Shown in pieces: positions 24,967 to 33,917 of a DNA stretch of 64,000 nt. The DNA lies in NCBI GenBank assembly GCA_900540595.1, contig UQGL01000004.1:62001-126000 (forward strand), read 5' to 3'. The notes beneath the pieces were generated by a model. It worked only from the letters and a program-made list of their open reading frames with translations. It was not told the DNA's origin and made no database searches. The stretch is from an uncultured Oscillospiraceae bacterium. Lineage in GTDB: Bacteria > Bacillota > Clostridia > Oscillospirales > Ruminococcaceae. Every line of letters begins with the position of its first letter. Positions within the stretch are counted from its first letter, which is position 1. Both the position numbers and the translations under genes were made by a program.

Positions 24967-26187
24967 TTACAGCGTAACCTTGTGATAAACTTTCTTGCCC
25001 TTCTTGATGACAACGCCCTTGCTCAGCGCGTCAACGGTCAGAACTGCCTTCGGGTCGGTGACCTTCTCACCGTCAACAAGGACGCCGCCCTGCTGAACCA
25101 GCTGGCGGGCCTCGCGGTTGGAGCCGCACAGACCGGCGGCCACCATGGCAGCCAGCAGGCCGACAGCACCGTCCTTGATAAGCGCTGCATCCAGCGCCGT
25201 GCTGGGCATGTGCTCATGATCGGCAGCACCGCTGAAGAGGCCGCGGGCGGTAGCCTGCGCCTTCTCGGCTTCTGCCTCGCCGTGGACCATCTTGGTCAGC
25301 TCGTAGGCAAGAATCTCCTTGGCCTTGTTCAGCTGCTCGCCCTCCCAGTGGTCCATCTCGTCGATCTGCTCCAACGGCAGGAAGGTCAGCATACGGATGC
25401 ACTTGAGCACATCCGCATCGCCGACATTGCGCCAGTACTGGTAGAATTCGAACGGGCTCGTCTTGTTGGGGTCAAGCCAGACAGCATTGCCGGCAGTCTT
25501 GCCCATCTTTTTGCCCTGAGAATCGGTCAGCAGCGTGATGGTCATGGCGTAGGCATCCTTGCCCAGCTTGCGGCGGATCAGCTCGGTGCCGCCCAGCATG
25601 TTGCTCCACTGGTCATCGCCGCCAAACTCCATGTTGCAGCCGTAATTCTGGAACAGATGGTAGAAGTCGTAGCTCTGCATGATCATGTAGTTGAACTCAA
25701 GGAAGGACAGGCCCTTCTCCATGCGCTGCTTGTAGCACTCGGCACGCAGCATGTTATTCACGCTGAAGCAGGGGCCGACCTCGCGCAGCAGCTCAATGTA
25801 ATTGAGGTTCAGCAGCCAGTCGGCGTTGTTCAGCATCATAGCCTTGCCCTCACCGAACTCGATGAAACGCTCCATCTGACGCTTGAAGCACTCGGCGTTG
25901 TGGTCAATGTCCTCCTTGGTCAGCATCTTGCGCATATCGGTACGGCCGGAGGGGTCGCCAATCATCGTTGTGCCGCCGCCGATCAGGGCAATCGGGCGGT
26001 TGCCGGCCTGCTGCAGACGCTTCATCAGGGTCAGGGCCATAAAATGCCCGGCGGTCAGGCTGTCGGCCGTGCAGTCAAAGCCGATGTAGAAGGTCGCCTT
26101 GCCGTTGTTGATCAGCTCCTTGATCTCCTCCTCGTCCGTGACCTGTGCAATCAGGCCGCGGGCTTTCAGTTCGTCATAAATCGTCAT
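24967..26187 (-). CDS. tyrS: Tyrosyl-tRNA synthetase
   Basis: Charges tRNA-Tyr. 406 residues: class I Rossmann catalytic domain with the HIGH-equivalent TAGHFMAL, the tyrosine pocket FNYMIMQSYDF, GGDDQWSN, and the KMSKS-equivalent KMGKTAGN; a C-terminal S4 RNA-binding domain ends the protein. ATG 26187 has GGAGG eight bases upstream; the longer reading from 26220 starts within the leader. Expression is controlled by the T-box immediately upstream with a Tyr specifier codon. Length and domains are standard for bacterial TyrS. Confidence 0.97.
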   Translation of the reverse strand: MTIYDELKARGLIAQVTDEEEIKELINNGKATFYIGFDCTADSLTAGHFMALTLMKRLQQAGNRPIALIGGGTTMIGDPSGRTDMRKMLTKEDIDHNAECFKRQMERFIEFGEGKAMMLNNADWLLNLNYIELLREVGPCFSVNNMLRAECYKQRMEKGLSFLEFNYMIMQSYDFYHLFQNYGCNMEFGGDDQWSNMLGGTELIRRKLGKDAYAMTITLLTDSQGKKMGKTAGNAVWLDPNKTSPFEFYQYWRNVGDADVLKCIRMLTFLPLEQIDEMDHWEGEQLNKAKEILAYELTKMVHGEAEAEKAQATARGLFSGAADHEHMPSTALDAALIKDGAVGLLAAMVAAGLCGSNREARQLVQQGGVLVDGEKVTDPKAVLTVDALSKGVVIKKGKKVYHKVTL

Positions 26188-26229
26188 GGGTTTTACCTCC
26201 GTTTGTTGCGGCAAGGGCAAAAAATAAAA

Positions 26230-26510
26230 GCCCCTGCCAAATGTGAATTTGGCAGAGGGCGAAATATCGCGGTACCACCTCTGTTTGCCCGTGCCTCACG
26301 GCGGCGGGCCTTCGCGGGTGCAGCGGCCAAAGGGTAAGCCTGCGACACCCAAACGCTGTAACGTGCGCACACGGCACAGCCTACTAGCTTGCGCGTTCAG
26401 CCTGCTGCTCCGGGCTGTATTCGCCGTCAACCTCTGCTGACCCCTTGCACCGACCGGGGCTTCTCTGTAGCATGGCAGACGGGTACTGGGTCCCATCACT
26501 GCATTTAACA
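26230..26510 (-). promoter_or_regulatory. Tyrosine T-box riboswitch with terminator
   Basis: The minus strand has the T-box core AGAGGTGGTACCGCG (complement of 26269-26283), an AGAGA-type motif in stem I, and a UAC (Tyr) specifier codon at 26417-26419 in the stem I loop. The terminator CCCTCTGCCAAAT / ATTTGGCAGGGG with T-run is at 26230-26261. Uncharged tRNA-Tyr would stabilise the antiterminator and raise tyrS expression. Confidence 0.93.
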
Positions 26511-26516
26511 AAAATT

Positions 26517-26545
26517 ACTCTATCATATTCTGCGCGGGTTGTCAA
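26517..26545 (-). promoter_or_regulatory. Promoter of tyrS
   Basis: Minus-strand TTGACA (26540-26545), 17-base spacer, TAGAGT (26517-26522), just upstream of the T-box. Confidence 0.7.
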
Positions 26546-26593
26546 GCATGGGCCACGAGTTTTATTTTGCGTGAATTTATAGGGGCGAAGGGG

Positions 26594-28261
26594 TTATTTA
26601 GACTTCTCGATAAGCTCCCGCGCGCTGGCAAGGCTCAGTTCACTGACCTTGTCACCGGAGATCATCCGCGCCAGCACCTCCACGCGGCCGTCCATATCAA
26701 GGGTATGGATCTCGGTAAAGGTACGGTCGTTGCGGACATTTTTCTGGATCAAAAGCTGGTTGTCCGCAAAGGCGGCAACCTGCGGTGTGTGGGTGATGCA
26801 CAGCACCTGATGCCCTTTGGCTGTCTGGTGCAAAAGCTGGCCGATACGCCCCGCCGCCAGACCCGATACGCCTGTGTCGATCTCATCGTAGATAACGGTA
26901 GGCAGGGCATCACGGTCGGCCAAAGCGCTCTTGAAGGCCAGCATAATGCGGGAAAGCTCGCCGCCGGATGCAATCTTTGCCAGCGGCTTTGGCTCCTCAC
27001 CGGGGTTGGTGGAGATCAAAAATTCCACGGTATCCTGCCCGTGGGAGGACAACGGCCCCCGCGCATGCTTGAGTGCAAAACGGATGCCCGGCATGTTCAG
27101 AAATTCCAGCGCGGCCTTCATCTGCTTGTTCATGGCGGCAAAGCCCTTCAGTCGGCTTTGGGTCAGCGCCTCGGCGGCCTCCTTGGCGGCGGCATACAGC
27201 GTCTGCATCCGGGCCTTCAGCTCGGCGATCCGCTGGCCGGAGGACTGGAAGTTCTCTAACTCGGCGGCGGCTGTGTCGCGCCGTGCCAGAAGCTCCTCTA
27301 CCTCCATACCAAACTTTTGCTTGATGCGGTAGATCGTATCAAGGCGGGATTCGATCTGATCCAGTTCCCCGGCGTCAAAGCCATAAGCGTCCAACCGGTC
27401 AGCCAGATCGGTGGCAAGATCCCGGGCGCTGTAGTACAACTCGTTCAGCCGCTCGGACATGGCAGCAAGCGATTCATCGAGCCGGGCACTGTTCTGCAGT
27501 CCGTCCACGGCACCGCCCAAAAGATCCGCTGCGCCCGCCTGCTCGCCGTCTTCATCCCCGGCCAGTGCAAGGTGGGCGGCGGTGATGCCTTCCAGAATGC
27601 TCTGAGCATGGGTGATGACTGTTTTGCGCTCCTGCAGGGTCTTTTCCTCGCCGGGCTGCAGCGCAGCGGCGTCAATGGCATCGATCTCGGCGGTCAGGGC
27701 TTCTATGCGGCGCTGCTTGTCGGCCTCGCTGGCGTTTGCGGTATCCAGCTGGCGCTTTACCGTGACCAGCTCACGGTAGCGGCGGTAATACTCGGCAAAC
27801 AGCTCGCGGTTCTGGGCGTACTGATCCAGCAGATCCAGATGCAAGGCCGGGTTTGTCAGGCTCTGGCTGTCGTGCTGGCCGTGGATGGAAAGAAGTCCGG
27901 CGGAAATATCCCGCACCACGGCAGCGGTGGCAGGCATACCGTTGATACGGCAGCTGCCCTTGCCCTCGGCGTTGATCTCGCGGTACAAAAGCAGGTCGTC
28001 GCTGGCCTCATAGCCGCACTTCTCAAGCTGCTTTTTGACGGATGCCGGTATAGCCTCAAAGGTGGCCCAGATACACGCCTTCTGAGCGCCGCTGCGCACA
28101 AGCTCGCGGGAGGTACGGTTACCAAGAATGGCGTTGATGGAGTCGATCAGGATGGACTTACCGGCACCTGTCTCACCTGTCAGCACCGTAAAGCCATGGG
28201 TGAAGTTGACCTCGGCCTTTTCAATAACCGCAACATTTTCAATTTTCAGGTTTGCCAGCAT
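26594..28261 (-). CDS. recN: DNA repair protein RecN
   Basis: SMC-like ATPase active in double-strand-break repair. 555 residues: N-terminal Walker A GETGAGKS near residue 33, two long coiled-coil arms (about 160-230 and 280-360), and a C-terminal head with the signature SGGELSRIMLAF and Walker B PTVIYDEIDTGVSG. It lies 26 bases downstream of argR at the end of the conserved dxs-tlyA-nadK-argR-recN series. In many spore-formers spoIVB and spo0A follow recN; here tyrS follows instead. Confidence 0.96.
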   Translation of the reverse strand: MLANLKIENVAVIEKAEVNFTHGFTVLTGETGAGKSILIDSINAILGNRTSRELVRSGAQKACIWATFEAIPASVKKQLEKCGYEASDDLLLYREINAEGKGSCRINGMPATAAVVRDISAGLLSIHGQHDSQSLTNPALHLDLLDQYAQNRELFAEYYRRYRELVTVKRQLDTANASEADKQRRIEALTAEIDAIDAAALQPGEEKTLQERKTVITHAQSILEGITAAHLALAGDEDGEQAGAADLLGGAVDGLQNSARLDESLAAMSERLNELYYSARDLATDLADRLDAYGFDAGELDQIESRLDTIYRIKQKFGMEVEELLARRDTAAAELENFQSSGQRIAELKARMQTLYAAAKEAAEALTQSRLKGFAAMNKQMKAALEFLNMPGIRFALKHARGPLSSHGQDTVEFLISTNPGEEPKPLAKIASGGELSRIMLAFKSALADRDALPTVIYDEIDTGVSGLAAGRIGQLLHQTAKGHQVLCITHTPQVAAFADNQLLIQKNVRNDRTFTEIHTLDMDGRVEVLARMISGDKVSELSLASARELIEKSK

Positions 28262-28287
28262 GGGGCGGCTCCTCCCTGTCGTTCAAA

Positions 28288-28749
28288 TTACCCGCGGCGG
28301 GTATACTGCTGCAGCTGCTTGCAGATGACGGCGGCATCCTCTTCATTGCGCATCAGGATAAAGAAGGTGTCATCACCGGAAAGGGTGCCGACTACATTGT
28401 CCCACTGCTTGGCGTCAAACACCTCGCAGGCGGCGTTGGCCATGCCGGAGAAGCACTTGACCAGCACCATATGCCCGGCGTAGTCCACCTTGAGGACGGA
28501 CTCCCGGAAGATCATCTCAAACCGGCTGGGTGAGTGTGTCACCTTGCCGGAGGCAGAGGCCGGTACATAGCGGTAGCGTCCGTCAGCGGTAGCCGTCTTG
28601 ACCAGCTGCAGCTCACGGATGTCGCGGGATACGGTGGCCTGCGTTACATCAAAGCCTTCCTCCCGCAGATGTGCCAGCAGATCCTCCTGCCGGTCGATAG
28701 GATGCTGTTCGATCAGGTCCAAAATCGCCTGATGGCGTGCACTTTTCAC
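28288..28749 (-). CDS. argR: Arginine repressor ArgR/AhrC
   Basis: Hexameric arginine-sensing regulator of arginine synthesis and catabolism. 153 residues: winged HTH with QEDLLAHLREEGFDVTQATVSRDIREL at the N-terminus, and a C-terminal oligomerisation/arginine-binding domain containing GTLSGDDTFFIL. GTG 28749 is preferred (GAGGAG nine bases upstream; gives the usual K-x-x-RH opening); ATG 28758 directly abuts the ribosome site. It sits between nadK and recN, as in many Firmicutes. Confidence 0.93.
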   Translation of the reverse strand: MKSARHQAILDLIEQHPIDRQEDLLAHLREEGFDVTQATVSRDIRELQLVKTATADGRYRYVPASASGKVTHSPSRFEMIFRESVLKVDYAGHMVLVKCFSGMANAACEVFDAKQWDNVVGTLSGDDTFFILMRNEEDAAVICKQLQQYTRRG

Positions 28750-28754
28750 AGGGA

Positions 28755-29600
28755 TCATCTCCTCATCAATTTGTTTTCTATGGCATGAAACTGTTCGGCG
28801 TCATCGAATGTAATCAGCTGCAGATGCTGCCCGCCGCCGGTCACCAGCAGGCTTTCCCCGGGCAGCAGGCCGCACTGGTTGCTGCTGTCGGCGCAGGCAA
28901 AGCTGCCGTCACGGTTTTCGGCATCGGCAATGATCTCCAGCTTTCGGCTGGCGGCAAACACCAGCGGGGCTACATGGGCGTTGTGGGCACAGACCGGCGT
29001 CAGAACCATGACATCGGCGGCAGCGTCCAAAATAGGGCCGCCGGCCGAGAAGGAATACGCAGTGGAGCCGGTCGGTGTGGCCAGTATCATGCCGTCGCTG
29101 CGGTAGCCGCCTACAAAGGCACCATCACAGTATACTTTATAATCCATCGGATGCAGGCGGGTGTTGCCAAAAAGCACAATGTCGTTGATGGCATCGGCCG
29201 CCCAGTCGTGGGCGGGCACGCGGGCATGCAGCAGTCCACGCTCCACAAGGGTGAAATCCCCTGCCGCCAGTCGGTTCAGCTTGGTGGCAAGCTCTCCTAC
29301 TTCACAGGTGGCAAGAAAGCCTGTGCGGCCAAGGTTTACGCCCAGAACGGGCTTGCCGTGCGCCAGACAGTCCAGCCCGGCGCGCAGCAAGGTACCGTCA
29401 CCGCCGATGGTCACGACCTGCTCGGCGGCGCGGTAGGCCTGCTCCTCCGGCAGGAAGCGCACGCCATCCAGCCCATCGGCCGCCGCAAAGGCCTGCGGCA
29501 TCAGGACCGGGATGCCTCGCCCGGCCAGCACAGCAGCGGCCTGCCGTGTAACGGCAAGCCCGGTGTCCTTGGTCGGGTTGGGAATCAGCAAAACCGACAT
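28755..29600 (-). CDS. nadK: NAD kinase
   Basis: Phosphorylates NAD to NADP. 281 residues with the catalytic GGDGTLL motif near residue 68, VNLGRTGFL, AINDIVLF in place of the usual NE-containing segment, and the strongly conserved DGMILATPTGSTAYSFSAGGP block. It is four to five bases upstream of argR and 17 bases downstream of tlyA. Together with nadE in this window it covers two steps of pyridine nucleotide supply. Confidence 0.95.
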   Translation of the reverse strand: MSVLLIPNPTKDTGLAVTRQAAAVLAGRGIPVLMPQAFAAADGLDGVRFLPEEQAYRAAEQVVTIGGDGTLLRAGLDCLAHGKPVLGVNLGRTGFLATCEVGELATKLNRLAAGDFTLVERGLLHARVPAHDWAADAINDIVLFGNTRLHPMDYKVYCDGAFVGGYRSDGMILATPTGSTAYSFSAGGPILDAAADVMVLTPVCAHNAHVAPLVFAASRKLEIIADAENRDGSFACADSSNQCGLLPGESLLVTGGGQHLQLITFDDAEQFHAIENKLMRR

Positions 29601-29617
29601 AACGTCAGGTTCCTTTC

Positions 29618-30439
29618 TCAGTGGTGGTTGGGCGTTTTATCCAGCGTCTCGTGGGAGGCTGCCACGACCTTTTCAATCAGGCCGTCCGGCAGCGGCTGCG
29701 GGGTCTCGCAGTGTTGGACATACAGCAGATATTCAATGTTGCCCTCGGGTCCCTTGATGGGAGAAAAATCCAGACCTGCCGGGGTAAAGTGGTTTGCCAT
29801 GGCGTACCCCTCGGCCATCTTCAGCACCTCACGGTGGGTGGCCGGGTCACGGACAACACCCTTTTTACCGACCTTTTCGCGGCCGGCCTCAAACTGCGGC
29901 TTGACGAGGCAGACGCCGACAGCCTCCGGCGTGCAGATCATATCTGCGACCGGGAAAATATGCTTGAGAGAGATGAACGAAACATCAACACTGAAAAAGG
30001 CTACCGGCTCTGACAAGTCCTCGGGTTTTACATTGCGGATGTTGGTGCGCTCCATGTTGATGACACGCTCGTCCGTGCGCAGACTCCATGCCAGTTGGCC
30101 GTAGCCGACATCCACGGCATAGACCTTGACGGCGCCGTTTTGTAGCATACAATCCGTAAAGCCGCCGGTGGAGGCACCGATGTCCATGCAGACCTTGCCG
30201 TCCGGCCGCATGGGAAAGACCTGCATCGCCTTCTCCAGCTTGAGGCCGCCGCGGCTGACATAGCCGATATCGTGGCCGCGTACCTCGACCTTGGCATCGG
30301 GTGCGATCATCTCCCCGGCTTTGTCCGCCTTTTGCTCATTGACAAAGACAATGCCGGACATGATAAGCGCCTTGGCGCGCTCACGGCTCTGCACCAGACC
30401 GTTCTGGCACAGGTATTGATCCAGGCGTATCTTGCTCAT
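29618..30439 (-). CDS. tlyA: TlyA-family rRNA 2'-O-methyltransferase
   Basis: 273 residues: an N-terminal S4 RNA-binding domain (RLDQYLCQNGLVQSRERAKALIMSGIVFVN) followed by an FtsJ-type methyltransferase with the AdoMet loop MDIGASTGGFTDCMLQNGA. Relatives methylate 16S C1409 and 23S C1920 and affect capreomycin sensitivity in mycobacteria; some are annotated as haemolysins. It overlaps the dxs stop by four bases and precedes nadK, the standard neighbourhood. Confidence 0.93.
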   Translation of the reverse strand: MSKIRLDQYLCQNGLVQSRERAKALIMSGIVFVNEQKADKAGEMIAPDAKVEVRGHDIGYVSRGGLKLEKAMQVFPMRPDGKVCMDIGASTGGFTDCMLQNGAVKVYAVDVGYGQLAWSLRTDERVINMERTNIRNVKPEDLSEPVAFFSVDVSFISLKHIFPVADMICTPEAVGVCLVKPQFEAGREKVGKKGVVRDPATHREVLKMAEGYAMANHFTPAGLDFSPIKGPEGNIEYLLYVQHCETPQPLPDGLIEKVVAASHETLDKTPNHH

Positions 30440-32310
30440 GCCTGCTTCTCCTTTAAATGGTTCAGTATATCCGTGCAGAGCGCGGCTGCATCGAGCTGCT
30501 GATCCTTGCGCAGCTCGGGCACATTGGCGTGCAGCAGATGGGTGTTATCCACCGCATGCAGCAGATAGCGGCCCTGCCAGCCGCATTGCTGCAGGGCAAA
30601 GCCCAGCTGCTCACCAATGCTGCCGGTCCGCACGGAATCCTCGGCAAAGAGGATCGTGTCGTAGGGCTTAAGTGCATCGCACAGCCCATCGGGCAGCGGG
30701 TAAATCTGGGTCAGCTTTACACAGTCTGCCAGCTGTCCGTTCTGGGCCAGCAGATCGCGGGCGGCAATGATCTCCTCCGTCTCGGCACCGTAGCTGACCA
30801 GTGCGATGCGCGCACCGGCGGCAGGCTCCAACAGGTCAAAGCGCTTGCCTGTGCAGGGCAGCGCAGCCAGCGCGGGGTTCTCCTCCCCGCGGGCATAACG
30901 GATCGTGCAGGGGCCGCGGGCCTCCCGCACAAGATAAGTCAGCCAGTAGCGCAGTTCAGCATAGTTGGCCGGGGCAAACACAGGAATATTTACATTGGAG
31001 AAGAACGCCACATCGTAAATACCCTGATGGGTGGCGCCGTCACCGGGCACAAGTCCTGCGCGATCCACGGCAAAAAGAACATCAAGCTGCATCAGATTTA
31101 CATCATGGATGATCTGATCATAGGCGCGCTGGAAGAAGGTCGAATAGATCGCTACGACCGGCAGCAGGCCCTGACTGGCAAGACCTGCCGCAAAGCTGAC
31201 GGCATGCTCCTCCGCCATACCGACATCAAAGAAGCGGCCGGGATGGCGGTGCTTGAAAAAGTTGAGGCCGGTGCCGTACTTCATGGCGGCGGTGATGCCG
31301 CACAGACGCGGCTCGTCATCACCCAGATCGGCCAGCGCACAGCCGAAGGTCGAGGAAAAGGAGTCCTTCGGCGAAAGCTCGGGGTTGGTCAGATGGTTGA
31401 GATCAATGGACGATACGGCGTGAAACTCTCCGGGATTTTCCTCGGCAGGCTTCAGGCCCTTGCCCTTCTGGGTGACGATATGCAGGAATATGGGGGCATA
31501 CTGCTCGCGCAGGTTGGTCAGGGTGTGGGTCAGCATATCGACATCATGGCCGTTCACCGGCCCGATGTACTGGAAGCCCATCTCCTCGAACATCGTGGAT
31601 TTGTAGATGCCGCGGCGGATCAGCTGCTTGCCGCCCTGCAGCACCTTGACCATGGCATCACCGGCGACCGGGATGCGCTCAAGCACCGTTTCCATATGCG
31701 CCTTGACATGGGAGTATTTCGGGTCGGTGCGCAGCTTGGTCAGATAGTTGGCCATCTGGCCGACATTTTTGGAGATCGACATCTTGTTGTCGTTCAAAAT
31801 GACGATCAGATTGTTCAGCTTGCTGACATTGTTCATGCCCTCGTAGACCATGCCGCCCGTAAAGGCGCCATCGCCCACAATGACCACGACCTTGCCCGGC
31901 TCGTTTTTGAGCTTTTTGGCCCGGGCGATGCCGATGGCCGTAGACAGCGCAGCGCTGCCGTGCCCGGCAATGAAAGCGTCACAGCTGCTCTCCTCCGGGC
32001 TGGGAAAGCCCGAGATACCGTTCTTGCGGCGCAGCTGCGCAAAACCGGCCCGGCGGCCGGTCAGCAGCTTGTGGGTGTAACATTGGTGGCCTACATCAAA
32101 CAGCAGCTTGTCCTGCGGAAAATCCAGCACACGGTGCAAAGCGACCGTCAATTCCACAACACCCAGATTGGAGGACAGATGGCCGCCTGTCTCGGAAACA
32201 CTTTTGATCAGGAACTGCCGGATTTCCTCGCACAGGGCGGGCATCTCGTCTGCGGGCAGATTTTTAATTTCTCCGGGCGCATTGATACGCTCCAGCAAGG
32301 GATAGCTCAT
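30436..32310 (-). CDS. dxs: 1-deoxy-D-xylulose-5-phosphate synthase
   Basis: Thiamine-diphosphate enzyme making DXP from pyruvate and glyceraldehyde 3-phosphate, first step of the MEP isoprenoid route. 624 residues. Motifs in order: the HLSSNLGVVELTVALH region, FDVGHQCYTHKLLTGR, the ThDP motif GDGAFTGGMVYEGMNN..NDN, the central transketolase domain with MAEEHAV and DRAGLVPGDGATHQG, and the C-terminal domain with EDSVRTGSIG. ispA follows the same pathway two genes upstream in the operon. Start ATG 32310 has a GAGG-type site. Confidence 0.97.
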   Translation of the reverse strand: MSYPLLERINAPGEIKNLPADEMPALCEEIRQFLIKSVSETGGHLSSNLGVVELTVALHRVLDFPQDKLLFDVGHQCYTHKLLTGRRAGFAQLRRKNGISGFPSPEESSCDAFIAGHGSAALSTAIGIARAKKLKNEPGKVVVIVGDGAFTGGMVYEGMNNVSKLNNLIVILNDNKMSISKNVGQMANYLTKLRTDPKYSHVKAHMETVLERIPVAGDAMVKVLQGGKQLIRRGIYKSTMFEEMGFQYIGPVNGHDVDMLTHTLTNLREQYAPIFLHIVTQKGKGLKPAEENPGEFHAVSSIDLNHLTNPELSPKDSFSSTFGCALADLGDDEPRLCGITAAMKYGTGLNFFKHRHPGRFFDVGMAEEHAVSFAAGLASQGLLPVVAIYSTFFQRAYDQIIHDVNLMQLDVLFAVDRAGLVPGDGATHQGIYDVAFFSNVNIPVFAPANYAELRYWLTYLVREARGPCTIRYARGEENPALAALPCTGKRFDLLEPAAGARIALVSYGAETEEIIAARDLLAQNGQLADCVKLTQIYPLPDGLCDALKPYDTILFAEDSVRTGSIGEQLGFALQQCGWQGRYLLHAVDNTHLLHANVPELRKDQQLDAAALCTDILNHLKEKQA

Positions 32311-32325
32311 ATACGCACCTCGTTT

Positions 32326-32793
32326 TTATACCATCGGCATGACAAAGCCCAGCACAATGCCGAGCGCCGCGCCGGTCAGAACTTCGATCGGTGTATGACC
32401 GACCATTTCCTTGAGCTTTTTGCCATGGGGAAACTGAAACTGCTCAATCCCCTGATCCATCCATTCGGTAAAAAGACGGTTCAGAACCTTTGCCTGCTCG
32501 CCGGTCTCATAGCGCACACCCATGGCATCGTACATAACGATGATGGACAGCACAGCCGCAATGGCGAAGGTGGGCGAGCTTACACCGCAGTACCGCCCGG
32601 TGGCAACAACCATGGCGCAGACGGTGGCCGAGTGGGAGCTGGGCATGCCGCCCGCCCCCCACATACGCTCGGCGATGAAGCGGTGGAAGATAAACAGATT
32701 CAACAGCACTTTGATAAGCTGTGCCAGCAGCGATGCACAGATCGCTGTTACCAGCACAAAATTCCAACTCAGCGCAGCGCGCAGCAGTGGCAT
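32326..32793 (-). CDS. DUF212/PAP2-related membrane protein
   Basis: 155 residues, four or five transmembrane helices, of the divergent PAP2/acid phosphatase-vanadium haloperoxidase-related family (DUF212). The conserved GGMPSSHSATVCAM block and the later GHTPIEVLTGAALG block are the residual phosphatase motifs. ATG 32793 follows AAGGA; longer in-frame extensions overlap ispA. It is placed between ispA and dxs, so a role with isoprenoid phosphates is tempting but unproven. Confidence 0.85.
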   Translation of the reverse strand: MPLLRAALSWNFVLVTAICASLLAQLIKVLLNLFIFHRFIAERMWGAGGMPSSHSATVCAMVVATGRYCGVSSPTFAIAAVLSIIVMYDAMGVRYETGEQAKVLNRLFTEWMDQGIEQFQFPHGKKLKEMVGHTPIEVLTGAALGIVLGFVMPMV

Positions 32794-32806
32794 AGGAATC
32801 ACATCC

Positions 32807-33700
32807 TTATTTCTTACGTTCCAGCAGCTCCGCAGCCAGCAGGCGCAGAAAGTCTGCTTTGGGGCCAAGCGCATCCAGCGCGGCCAGCGCTGCGGCGTTG
32901 TGGTGCTCCGCCTTTTCGTGGGCGCCCTGCGGGCCGTACAGCGTGATAAAGGTGGTCTTGTCATTGTCGGCATCGCTGCCGACGGGCTTGCCCAGCTCTT
33001 CCGTTGTAGAGGTGACGTCCAGAATGTCATCGACGATCTGGAAAACAAGACCAAGCTCGGCGGCGTAGCGCACCAGCGCCTTGCGGGTGTCCGTGTCGGG
33101 GCGCACACCCGCGGCGGCACAGCCCAGCTCGACGGCGGCAATGATGAGCGCACCGGTCTTGTGGGCGTGCAGGGCCATCAACTCCTGCTCACTTGCGCGC
33201 ACCGTCTCAAAATGCTTGTCCAGCTCCTGACCGTAGAGCATGCCGCGGTCACCGCCGCCCCGGGAGAGAAGCCGGACTGCCTCAATGCGGCTTTCGGCAG
33301 ACAAACCGGCGTTGGCAAGCACCTCAAATGCTGCCGTGACAAGGGCGTCACCGGCCAGCAGGGCGGTTGACTCGCCAAATTGCTTATGGCAGCTGGGGCG
33401 GCCCCGGCGGAAATCATCGTTGTCCATGCAGGGCATGTCATCGTGAATGAGTGAGTAGCAGTGCAGCATCTCGAGCGCACAGGCATAGTCGAGCGCATCG
33501 GCGGCATCGGCACCGCACAGCTGGCAGGCGGCCAGCGTCAGCACGGCGCGGATGCGTTTGCCGCCGCCCAGCAGGCTGTAGCGTGCAGCCCGGCCCAACT
33601 CGGATTGCTGCGGCAGATAGGTGTCACACAATTCCGTCAGGCGCTGCTCGGTCAGCTGCGTCCAGGCATGAAACTGCTCCTTGTATTCCTCATGCTTCAT
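32807..33700 (-). CDS. ispA: Polyprenyl synthetase (farnesyl diphosphate synthase)
   Basis: Head-to-tail condensation of isoprenyl diphosphates. 297 residues with the first aspartate-rich motif DDMPCMDNDDFRRGRPSCH, GGKRIRAVL near the N-terminus, and the second motif FQIVDDILDVT. Length and the spacing of residues before the first DDxxD fit short-chain FPP/GPP synthases. The start overlaps the xseB stop by 11 bases; the conserved order is xseA-xseB-ispA. It should supply precursors to undecaprenyl phosphate synthesis. Confidence 0.93.
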   Translation of the reverse strand: MKHEEYKEQFHAWTQLTEQRLTELCDTYLPQQSELGRAARYSLLGGGKRIRAVLTLAACQLCGADAADALDYACALEMLHCYSLIHDDMPCMDNDDFRRGRPSCHKQFGESTALLAGDALVTAAFEVLANAGLSAESRIEAVRLLSRGGGDRGMLYGQELDKHFETVRASEQELMALHAHKTGALIIAAVELGCAAAGVRPDTDTRKALVRYAAELGLVFQIVDDILDVTSTTEELGKPVGSDADNDKTTFITLYGPQGAHEKAEHHNAAALAALDALGPKADFLRLLAAELLERKK

Positions 33701-33911
33701 GGGATACCTCCGCGTTCGGGGTCAGGCTTGCATCAATTTCCTCAACCTGCAGCTTGGCCTTGTCCAGCGCTGTATTGCAGTAGTGGATCAGCCCGGCGGC
33801 CTCCGCATACAGCTTGACGGAATCCGCCAGCGGCGTGGACTCATCCTGCAGCTGCCCTAAAAGGCTCTGCAGGCGCTCCATGCCCTCCTCAAAGGATTTT
33901 GGCTGCTTCAT
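33690..33911 (-). CDS. xseB: Exodeoxyribonuclease VII small subunit
   Basis: 73 residues, typical XseB: a helical hairpin with the family motif KSFEEGMERLQSLLGQL and TPLADSVKLYAEA. The subunit stabilises the XseA nuclease. It starts six bases after xseA and overlaps ispA. The C-terminus carries a short acidic extension. Confidence 0.92.
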   Translation of the reverse strand: MKQPKSFEEGMERLQSLLGQLQDESTPLADSVKLYAEAAGLIHYCNTALDKAKLQVEEIDASLTPNAEVSHEA

Positions 33912-33917
33912 CGGGCA

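Noticed and set aside
30457-32946. 829-codon open frame on the plus strand across dxs
   Set aside because: Antisense of a conserved gene in a GC-rich genome; no recognisable protein features.
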